A stretch of DNA of 64,000 nt from Symbiodinium microadriaticum (Eukaryota; Sar; Dinophyceae; Suessiales; Symbiodiniaceae): assembly GCA_001939145.1 (NCBI GenBank), contig LSRX01001158.1:103138-167137 (forward strand), written 5' to 3'. Position 1 is the stretch's first letter, and each line of letters starts with the position of its first letter. The position numbers and the translations under genes were made by a program. Below, piece by piece: positions 55,637-64,000 of this stretch. The notes under the pieces are model-generated. The model was not told the origin of the DNA. It saw only the letters and a list, made by a program, of their open reading frames with translations, and did no database searches.

Positions 55637-57010
55637 TCACGCATGTTTTCCTGCACTCCCGGCCTCTGCCGCGCGCTCCAACATCTGCCTCTCCCTCTGC
55701 AGCAGGTCGAAGCACAGCGCATCGGTCCGCGGGCTTCCATCATAGGCTCTGCTTCTGATGTTCTCATCGGTTGGGTACTGGGCCAGAGCTGCGTGGATCT
55801 CATTCACCAGAAACTGTAAGCCACGCGATTCACACGCAGAATCTTCCCAGACACCCTCCCAGGCACACTCATTCATGAGGATGTCTCTCTGTTTGCTGGA
55901 GTCTGCAAGTGCAGCCATTCCGAGAATCTGAAGGCACGGACCCGGCGGCAAGGGTCGGTCGTTGCAAATGTATACTCGGAGCAGCAGCTCATCGTCAAGT
56001 CCGCACTCAACTGCTGAGAGCTCCTCCAAGGGGGTCGGAGCCACGCACAGGCCGGGTATGTTCCATGTTGGCGAGGCATCGCGAAGGGCCTGTCCCAAGG
56101 ACTCCTGCAGCTGAAAGAAGAAGACCGCCTTCTCGTCCGAATCTTCTCTCATGGAATCCGTACGCAACTCAATGCAAAGAACGACACCTTCCCAAGGAAA
56201 CTTCTCCGGATCAACTGTCACACGATCCAACAGCACCCCGCTTGTTGCCAGCTGCGCACCGGATGAGACAAGCAGGCCGCCATGCGACAAAAAGAATGCC
56301 TCTCCACATTCATAATCCTTGCCTGCAGCAACAATCAGAATAGGACCGTTCGGAGTAGAAACGAGCTGGACAGCGTACGGATCAGGCGTGGCTTGCGTTT
56401 CTGTGGGCAGAAGTTCGAAGCCGGGGACCAACAGCTGCATGGGTACTGACGGATCTTCTCCATGGATCTTCAACCCAAGCTGCTGCAGGGCTTCTCGTCC
56501 CCATCTAAAGCTCGATTCCGTGATTCCCAGAAACCTGCAAATCTCAGGCCCGAGGTCAGATCGCAAATCAGAGTAGTCAATTGTGATTTGCTGCCTTCTT
56601 CTGCAACCTTCTTCCCACCAGAAGCTTGGACGTAGGATTTCCATGTCTTCTTGAGGCCACGAGGTCAACGTGCCGGTAACTTCTTTAAGACGCTCGACAT
56701 GGCGACTCATCGAAGCCAGCTGCCCGTGATTGTGCGTGTACAGAACGTGCAACACAATCCATGTCGAGTCGCGACTCAGGAGGAAGCTGTCGGGATTCCG
56801 GCGCAGAGCTGTCGCCAAGGCCGTGCTCACGTCTTTGCAACTTTGTCGGACCGCTTTTTTCGTCCAACACTTCGTCAGTGGTATCGCCAACAAAGGACAG
56901 CCTTGCCGCGTGGCTTGTGCACAAACGATGCGGCCTGCGCTGTCACATTCCAGGTTGTTGAAAGTGTATCCCAGTTCGGAGAACGTTTGCTGGAAGAATG
57001 CAGGGTCCAT
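55637..57010 (-). CDS. SET-domain/Rubisco-LSMT-like protein with degenerate cofactor motif
   Basis: Single exon of about 457 residues. I choose the ATG at 57010 (MDPAFFQQTFSELGYTF); the frame is open slightly further. The order of elements is that of the LSMT/SETD3 family. Early SET strand: GRIVCAQATRQGCPLLAIPL then TKCWTKKAV. Inserted helical region: LRPSFWWEEGCRRRQQI. SET core end: AAGKDYECGEAFFLSHGGLL. LSMT substrate-binding-like C-terminus: LVNEIHAALAQYPTDENIRS then ALCFDLLQRERQMLERA. In active members the core carries a D-x-x-N-H-type cofactor motif. Here the equivalent stretch reads LLVPGFELLPTETQATPDPY, so the NH pair is missing and methyltransferase activity is doubtful. It is nested in the PFK-2 intron, and no spliced-leader-like match was seen upstream. 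Confidence 0.6.
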   Translation of the reverse strand: MDPAFFQQTFSELGYTFNNLECDSAGRIVCAQATRQGCPLLAIPLTKCWTKKAVRQSCKDVSTALATALRRNPDSFLLSRDSTWIVLHVLYTHNHGQLASMSRHVERLKEVTGTLTSWPQEDMEILRPSFWWEEGCRRRQQITIDYSDLRSDLGPEICRFLGITESSFRWGREALQQLGLKIHGEDPSVPMQLLVPGFELLPTETQATPDPYAVQLVSTPNGPILIVAAGKDYECGEAFFLSHGGLLVSSGAQLATSGVLLDRVTVDPEKFPWEGVVLCIELRTDSMREDSDEKAVFFFQLQESLGQALRDASPTWNIPGLCVAPTPLEELSAVECGLDDELLLRVYICNDRPLPPGPCLQILGMAALADSSKQRDILMNECAWEGVWEDSACESRGLQFLVNEIHAALAQYPTDENIRSRAYDGSPRTDALCFDLLQRERQMLERAAEAGSAGKHA

Positions 57011-57289
57011 CAATCGGCTGTCAAACACCGGAGGGATCAAGCTGCGATGAAATCATGCTACTGCTATTGCTATTGACTAAGCACACTCATGCAAAACATC
57101 TGCCTAACTAAGCGATAACCTGTTACTCACGACCAAAGCATGCACTGGTCGCACTACCCTTGATCTTCAGTTCACCATATGGCACATGAGGCAGGTCCCG
57201 GAACGAAAGGAGAAAGCTACGACAAGCCGCTGAAACAGAGCGGAACTTCCTGTTGCTTTGGGTCTCTGATGACCCCACATGGAGAACTC

Positions 57290-58720
57290 TCATCCAAGAT
57301 GCCATCATGCCGTTGAAGGTCTGCATGGCCCCCTTGTGCGTTCCATCACCACCTGCCATTGAAAGGACAGCACTACAGTCACTACAGTGACAGTGTACCA
57401 GCTGTGAAAATCTGCCATGGGAAATCGGGCTTTGGATCCGCTTTTGGGTTATGAGCTGGGGGTCGTGTGCCTCGCTGATCAGGCAAAACCATGTTTGAAC
57501 CCCCAAACGGTCTTCAATCGGCCTAACGCACCCCAAACGGACCCCAAACGATCCCAAACGGATCCCACACAGACCGTCACAGACCCCAGAAGGACCCAAA
57601 CGGACACGAAACGGACCCAAAACCGACCCGCAGACAGACTTCAATTGCAAACAGACTGATCAGACTGCAAAATGGACTCGCGGACTTAAAACGCATGTAT
57701 TTTCTTCTTCACAACGTCCAAGTGTTTAATTCAGATTTTCACAGTTTTCACAAGTCTGCAGCAATGCTACCCATCTCACCTCTTCATAAAGAGACTAGTC
57801 TCCCCAGCGTTTGATCAGCATGCCAGGGTCCACCCAGCACGAAGTACTGTCGGACGTTCTTGCTCTGCAAGGCCCTGGCCATGTCCTCAGCCCACCGACA
57901 ACAACGAGGAACCGTGGCTTGGAATCCCGCTCGGGTTCGCAACACCTGAATCACGACGTGGGTTTGGTCGCGCAGGGCTTCACCCAAATATGCACTCGGG
58001 AGCACCATGCCTTTGCAGAGATTTTTACAACCATTCAGGCCCACTTCTCAGCATCATCTCGAGCTAACTAGACTCTCACACCTCGCTCGGCTGTGCAAGA
58101 TCTAAAACATGAACCGCACATCAACAAGTCACCATGTCATGCGGGATGGCGTTTGCAGACAAGTCTCCAAGTGGGGCGGGTTGCCTCTGTCACTGACGAG
58201 CATTGTGCCACCTTCCGTGTGTATGTCCTGGCAGAACTAAAACTTCTGATGGCTTATACTAACTTACCCTAAGCCCATCCTTAGCTGTGACCGCTCAGTC
58301 CTTGACAACCTCGGGGTTGAGCTCCAACCTCAATACGGTTGGTGCTAATCTGCTGGCCTCTGCAACACGGCGAGCACCCCTTGCCGAGCAACCACGTCTC
58401 TGGCTCCAGAAGTCCCTTGTAGCCGCCTTTGATGCCGTAGATCCGACGCACGCCATAGGCCCACAAGGTGTTGACAATCTCGCGGATGACACCTAAAGCC
58501 CACAGTGCTTCTCCAATGACAAGAGCCAGCTTACGGCATATGCTCTGGGGTGGTCTTGGTGGCTTTGCCAAGGCACAGTTCAAGCCAGGGCAAATCCCGC
58601 CACAGCTGATGATGGCAGCAGCCGATGCTGGGTCGTGCGGATCAAAATGCAAAAACTCGCGCGGACCTGCACGAGTCCTTGGCTGAGAGACATCTCTCCA
58701 ACACATATACGGCTGCTGCG
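57290..58720 (-). CDS. PFK: PFK-2, 5' half: plant-type 6-phosphofructokinase, N-terminus to GGDGT
   Basis: Exons: [20 protein letters not shown] then [14 protein letters not shown] (58.68-58.57 kb), spliced through a GT donor to [20 protein letters not shown] then KGGYKG (58.49-58.41). The next assignable segment is [14 protein letters not shown] (57.87-57.82), spliced through a GT donor to [18 protein letters not shown] (57.36-57.30). Joining restores LGGDGT exactly. The LTPEVV/SDRGNP exons expected between 58.4 and 57.9 kb were not located. The next motif, [13 protein letters not shown], is found only at 51.25 kb, after three other genes. This is the first half of PFK-2. The start codon is not identified. 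Confidence 0.82.
57505..57640. repeat. Short degenerate tandem repeat (CCCCAAACGGA-like)
   Basis: About a dozen imperfect 10-11-bp units such as ACCCCAAACGG and ATCCCAAACGG, located between the two halves of the split GG|DGT codon exons of PFK-2, just upstream of the GDGT exon. Confidence 0.75.
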
Positions 58721-59980
58721 CACTGAGCCCCAGGCATTTTGAAGTAAGGGACCCCTCTGCCAGAGTCCAGACCTTGCCATGCCCCACGTAGCTGTACTTC
58801 ATGATCCCATGCACTCAAGCGCAGGCCGCGCTCGGCACCCGACGATTTCCGAGGAACAGGGCTTGAGAAGTCCACGAGAAGTTGTCACTGAACCTCAGTG
58901 AAAGGCAGGCACTTGCGGTTCATGCGCATCCACGACATCACGTCTCAGACCCAGACAGTCTGACACCCTTTAAAGTGGATGGGATGTCAAACGTCCCATA
59001 GCGCTCACCTCAGCCAAAGACCACCCAGGCCATGTCAACGGAAGGATGTCTGCAAACAAAGCATCGACGCACGTCGCAACTGACGACCAGCATCTGCCAC
59101 ACCTTCCCAAACCAAGCGGCTCAGATTGAAACATTGAAGGGAGCGTAGCTCTGTGCTGTCCTGCACTTCTCAGCATAAATGCAGAGCACGAATCAAGTAC
59201 TTGTGCCGTGAAGGCATCAGGACATGAGATGACTGGGGCATAGCGTCTACATGTCAGATTTGGTCGTTCACCTCAGAACCGTCCTGTATGAGGTCATCTC
59301 TGGCCAAAGGCCGACTTTCCCGGACCCTCCCGAATCCTGAGTTTGCATGGAGCCGACATGCAAGAAACATCGCAAAGCTTTTCTTGCATCTTGCCAGGAC
59401 ACCGTCCATGATGGTCAGCGTCGTGTCTGGAACACGAAGCGTATCGGACTTCTCCAAGTCGTCTATGCTCTTCCCCCTTGTCCCTTGGACAGCAGCTTTC
59501 AAGCCAATCAATCCTGATGAAACATGTGCTATAAGCTCTACATCCCCACACCCACCCCCCCCCCCACATGCTGATTTTGTTCTTGAAGTTGTTGTTGCGT
59601 GTATGCTCCCTTGCTCGAACGATCAAAAAGGTGCAGAACAGATATCCAAGAAGGATGGAAAGCCCCTTGGCTGGGCTTTGCATGTGCCCCAACACAAGGC
59701 GGAAGGAGAAAGGCAACAGAGGCCAGGGCCCGAGAGTCCGAGAGAAAGCGACTCGAACAGACAGCGTGCCACAAAGCAGGCATCAGGACATAAGACAAAT
59801 CATGCCAAACACGCGGCTAAGCAGCAGGTATGAGGGCCGGCACGTCGGGACCGCAGCAAGCCTTGCAAGCCTTGCTTTTTCGTAGGATCTATGGGCTTGG
59901 CCGCAGCATTGCCGACCCACTCCTCGGACGAACAGAACCAAAATAAAACGAAAGTTCAAACTTCTCTACCTGGCTTTGCG
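58721..59980. other. Spacer between PFK-1 and PFK-2; no gene recognised
   Basis: Contains a short C-run near 59.55 kb. The upstream exon(s) of PFK-2 are expected at its low end. No other coding signal was supported. Confidence 0.4.
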
Positions 59981-62900
59981 TCAAGGCGCAAGATTTGGCT
60001 GTTGCGTCGTGGTTCGCAGGGCTTCGAACCATCGGCCATTGATGTCGACAACACGGCTGGGCATCGAGGTCTCGGTCATGTTTTCGGATGCACGGTTGCA
60101 GTGCGAGAACGGAGTTAAGTTACGCCAGTTCTGGCTGCAGAGAAGTCACGAGCATCTTGATGGGAAGGTACACGACCTGTACAACAAGTCTAATCTGGAG
60201 CTCGGAGGTGGGGCCAGGAGATGGAATTGCGAGAGGATGCTGGCTGGGCGAGCTCCCGCCTGCTGATCGACCTTGCCCACAGTTGCACCTGTGTAGCCGG
60301 CCATGGCAGCATGCACGGCTGCCTGCGCCAGCTCCGAGCAATAGATACCTCAGCTTCCACAAAAATCTTCATCCTGCAACTCGTTTAGAGCAACTGGCCA
60401 GGCTGCTGTCATTGGGATTGGCAGGCACGGCACGGACCTGATGCGAGCAGTTGCAGGCTGTAGAACGTGCTATGTTCCAGAGGGTGCATCCGGCGATTGC
60501 TGAGCCGGATCGTGAGAACTACTACCCCAGGAGTGGCACCATGTAGGTCGGGTCCACGTACTTGATGGTAATTGGCAGCCTTGGAAGGCAGAGAAGGATC
60601 AGACATCCAGGCGTCCTTGCGTTTATGGCACTCGCACTATAAATGCCGGAACCAGGGTGCTTCAAGGTCTTGAAATGCGACGTGATGGCATCCTGCGGGG
60701 AGTCAGTCTTGCGCAGACCCACATCTTCGGCCTCTGACAACTTCTGCTTTCCTACTCATTTCCGGCCTTCAGCCACGGCCCGACATCGTTGATCTTCTTG
60801 TTTCCACCTTCGTCAATTGCTCCTCGCCAATCAAGGCTAGCAGACAGCCCTGCCGTGCAAAGCATCGCACACTCGGTGTTCCGAACTCTCCTGAGCTGTG
60901 AAGCAGTGTGTCTCCACAGCCTTCCGCGACCACGACCACCTCAATTCGAGCAGAGGGTTGCGCCTCTCCCCCGCACAACTACAGGAAGTCCAGGCACCCT
61001 TCTGGTCCGAGCATTGTGCAGCTGTTGCCATGAAACAGAGGCGAGCGACCAACTCACAAGTCAACGCCCCAGCGCAAATTGTTGCATGCAAGCCACGGCA
61101 TACCCACTTGTGCTTACAAGTTCTACGCAATGATCGAGGACCTTCAGGGGAGATCGGAGATTGAAGACATCAGAAACAAGCTTCGTGCTGTTGCCTGCAT
61201 CCCATACTTGTGAAGCTATCTTCGGTAGCAGGTCTGGAGGTCCAACGGTCAAGCTGCCACCAACTAGTCTTACTTAGCCCATCGTTCACCTTCTCGAGAT
61301 TTATGTCCATCTCCGGGAGCAAGCAAATGTCGACGTGACGAGCAGCCAAGACCGACATCATTGTCAAGTAGCCACAGTGCCTGGCCAGAACATGTGCGAA
61401 AATATGCCAAGCAAGCTTCGCTAAATTCACACATTGCCGAAGTCGGGCGGTACATGTATCAGAGTGTGCGGTGTGCCCAACTGCCCAGCCACTGTCTACC
61501 ATGGACGTGCCACATTGAGGAGAGGCTCCTGCCCATGAGCTTCACGAGGCCAATGGCGTTTGCGTTGCACGTGGCTTCGACGTACGCGACTTCTATGGCT
61601 TTCTGTGCTTCCGTCCTTAGCTGAGCTCTCTAAAACGACGAAGATTCAGTCAGGGGAGTTAGAAATGTTGACTGATTTTTTGTGTCTGTTACACCTCAAG
61701 CAATGTGAAGCAGCAGCCGTGCAGCAATGCAGCAGCACTGTGTAGCCAAGGTTCATGGCAGTGTCGAACCCGAAGCTGCGGTCCTGTCGGTTCGGTGTCA
61801 AATGCTTGGAAAAAACCTTCCTGCTTGAAACAACATGCCACCAGAGCAAGTCCAGTAAATTGATGTCGTTGTCGATTGTTTTTGGAATGCCGACGACGGC
61901 ACACTCCCAACCTCAGGCCAAGCGAAGCGATGCCAGGCCGGTTGTGTCTTCGGATTTTTTTGCAAGCGACAAGCACTTCTCGTCTCGTGGAGACCATGCA
62001 CCAGTCACGCTTCCTCCAAGGACCGGGCCGATCGATTGCATTTGCTCGTACGTCTGGTAAGCACCTTACGAATGACAGAACTGGAGTCGTCTGGCAATGC
62101 CTCGGGACATGGCGCTGTACACAGGCCTTTCTGCGTACCGTCTCCGCCCAAGACGAAGTGCTGACGCACGCCACGCTTCTTCAAGGCTTTCGCCTCACCC
62201 GGCATGGTTCATGTCAGAGACGGTGGCATGTTCCCGTGAAGGGCCACGTGCAAGGAAGTTGAGCACTCCAGGAATCTGGCCATCTCAATGTGAGCAGGAT
62301 TCCCACGATCGCTCACAAGGATTGACCCGCCTTTGCTTCAAGATCCCAAATCGCAAGGAATGTCGGTCAATGAGGGTTAATGTCTTGACGAGGAGCCCTG
62401 CAGATGAATATCCTTCACATTCTCGGGCGTCAATGTGACCCAGCTCTGTGGGTTCACGACACCTGGCACATGAAACTGAACCTGCAACTTCAGATCCGCC
62501 AAGGGTGCCTTTGCCCTTCCACAGCATAAGTGATTGGTGTCAAAGCACCAAACGGAAGCTTTGACTCTTTGACTAGTGAAGACATTGGGCCTTCCGCCAA
62601 AACTGCTAACACTCGAACTGATGCCTTCACCGGCCCGATTTTTTAAACCCCCGGCACCACACAGTCATATACGCTACAAGCACCACCTTACCTACTAAGA
62701 AATCTAAGAACGACGGGAGAAGTTTCAGTCAATGTGTGTCCGGAATGCAGGAAGCGAATTAGCGCGGACGGAAACGACGTCTTGCCGTTCATGTGACGAC
62801 AGTGGCTTCCAGGATCGCCCCCCGATCCAGTAAAATTGCCTTCAGAAGCATTGACGAGACCTGTGAAGACAGGCAGCAGGAGCCTAGTCTTGTGAGCACT

Positions 62901-63514
62901 GATGAATACTGTAGAGAAATGCAGACTGCGAAAGTGCGTGGGAGATGGACGCCCTGCATGTGTGTCGACTGCACTGTGCAGCGGGTGGAGAGGGAGCGCA
63001 GCAGCAGCCAAGCATTGCTGTGAAAGAGCGAATCGGCGACCGAAAATACACCGGCCACCGCAGACTGTAGCAACTCTCCACCCACATCAAACATGAACAT
63101 GCAAGATGCATCACTATGCTTGCTTGCAGCTGGACCTTTGTCTCCGCACTGCAAATCCGATGGAGGCCGGCCTTTGAAACCCCCTTTGATGCCGTACACC
63201 TTCTTGACGCCATAGGCGTAGAGCATCATGACCTCGTCGCGACTAGTGGCTAGTGCTTCGGCCTTTGGCTGGGCTTGTGCTGAGCCCAACACCAACTCAC
63301 GGATGACGGAGTTCAAGCCAGGACATAAGCCACCACCTTCGATTTCGATGGTGTGCTGTTTGAACAAAGGTGACTACAGCTTTCAAGGCTCAGGCAGGTG
63401 ACGATGGTGGCTGCGACCTCCGACGGCCTCGGTCAGGAGGTGAAGCAGGTGCAAGTGTCCAAACTTCGGCGACCAAGACCGTGGCTTGAAGTACAGCTTC
63501 TTTCGTGGCCCAGC
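59981..63514 (-). CDS. PFK: PFK-1: complete-looking plant-type 6-phosphofructokinase, multi-exon
   Basis: Exons in order: AGPRKKLYFKP (from 63514), EVAATIVTC (63.42-63.40 kb), GGLCPGLNSVIRELV (from 63336) and YAYGVKKVYGIKGGFKG (63.22-63.16), WVTLTPENVKDIHLQG (62.45-62.40), [20 protein letters not shown] (62.33-62.27), EAKALKKRGVRQHFVLGGDG then TQKG (62.2-62.12), ECAVVGIPKTIDND (61.91-61.87), DRSFGFDTAMNLG (61.79-61.75), TEAQKAIEVAYVEATCNANA then IGLVKLMGR (61.62-61.53), RHVDICLLPEMDINLEKVND (61.34-61.28), VLDHCVELVSTSGYAV (61.14-61.10), [19 protein letters not shown] (60.96-60.90), GGNKKINDVGPWLKA (60.81-60.77), ITIKYVDPTYM (60.57-60.54), IRAVPANPNDSS (60.44-60.41), YCSELAQAAVHAAMAGYTGA then TVGKVDQQ (60.35-60.26), YLPIKMLVT (60.17-60.14) and NGRWFEALRTTTQQPNLAP with TGA at 59983-59981. 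All catalytic motifs are intact, so this is the copy most likely to supply normal glycolytic activity. The intron before GGLCPG uses a GC donor. It is the only copy with no foreign gene inside. Confidence 0.88.
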
Positions 63515-63859
63515 CTGCAAGAAGGAAGAACTCTCTCCCCCGCCCCCCGGCTGCATGACGGCGCCAGACACTGTTCACGCCAACCGAAGCATGCCTTCAG
63601 CATCTGCAAGCGAACACCGGGAAGACCGAGTGTCTGAGTGACCTGGGCATGCTTTCCACCAGGACGGCATCTTGCATGCGAGCGCTCAGAGACTGAGACC
63701 CAGGAAGCTTCATCGAAGAAGCAAACCTTGCCTCCTTTCACCTCGGAGGTATGGCATACAAGAGTGCTCAGCTTTGCGCCTTTCCAACTTCGTACACTAC
63801 AGGCACAGCCGCAGGTTTTGATTACGGAGCTCTAGTCCTGCGATAGCTACAGGACGACC

Positions 63860-63990
63860 AACGTACAAGCCCCAAAAAGCCCCACCTGCTGCATCAGCGT
63901 CGTCGGCTCCGACTGGTCACCAAACTTGAGAGACAGATGCTCCAGCTCAAGACGCCGAACCTCCACATTGCAGTGTTGGAGAGGAGCCAA
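63860..63990 (-). CDS. Probable exon upstream of PFK-1
   Basis: The minus strand reads VRRLELEHLSLKFGDQSEPT then TLMQQ, ending at CAG|GTGGGG, a good donor. It could be an N-terminal exon of PFK-1 or the last recognisable exon of the preceding gene, cut by the window edge. Confidence 0.35.
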
Positions 63991-64000
63991 GACAACAGCA

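Noticed and set aside
57800..57875. Apparent loss of GGDGT in PFK-2 (reads GGPWHAD)
   Set aside because: A GT donor splits the motif; joining to the exon at 57.36 kb restores LGGDGTHKG.
1..64000. CRISPR arrays, rRNA genes, prokaryotic operons
   Set aside because: No direct-repeat/spacer pattern, no rRNA core sequence and no ribosome-binding-site-led gene runs; the window is eukaryotic nuclear DNA.

Overview
The window looks like nuclear DNA of a dinoflagellate, most likely a Symbiodiniaceae-type alga. This is inferred from several signs. Every gene I can support lies on the minus strand, as in the unidirectional gene clusters of these genomes. Coding sequence is cut into many short exons, and several introns have GC rather than GT donors. 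The protein set includes a plant-type phosphofructokinase, a ketoreductase-only polyketide synthase protein, and a six-transmembrane channel with an unusual pore. There are many microsatellites, minisatellites and decayed elements, plus one assembly gap (51398-51643). I found no bacterial, viral or organellar gene block. All exon limits below come from reading by eye and are approximate unless a start or stop codon is quoted.

The backbone is a head-to-tail series of five paralogous plant-type 6-phosphofructokinase (PFK) genes, read from right to left: PFK-1 (63.6-60.0 kb), PFK-2 (58.7-49.5 kb), PFK-3 (38.1-26.8 kb), PFK-4 (24.5-19.2 kb) and PFK-5 (18.4-2.2 kb). Each shows the family motifs in order: [99 protein letters not shown] and, in most copies, a GQPSLAP-like C-terminus. 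PFK-4 is the divergent copy.

The most striking layout feature is that PFK-2, PFK-3, PFK-5 and probably PFK-4 are each split by unrelated genes on the same strand. The two halves of each are complementary, with no motif missing or duplicated at the break. PFK-2 encloses a SET/LSMT-like protein, a TPR/PDZ-like protein and a polyketide ketoreductase. PFK-3 encloses four intronless tandem copies of an unrecognised three-repeat protein family, and a later intron carries a 1.4-kb AT-rich inverted-repeat element. PFK-5 encloses a cyclic-nucleotide-gated-type channel gene and a Cys-rich single-pass membrane protein. PFK-4 encloses exons of an unidentified gene.

Between the PFK loci there are exon-like fragments of TPR and membrane proteins (39-46.5 kb), a minisatellite of 11-bp units (42.5-43.2 kb), a decayed retroelement with an RNase H-like stretch (46.5-47.8 kb), and long stretches with no supportable gene. 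Several single-exon genes have short matches to the dinoflagellate spliced leader just upstream of their ATG. This would fit retroposition of trans-spliced mRNA into PFK introns, but the matches are short and unproven.
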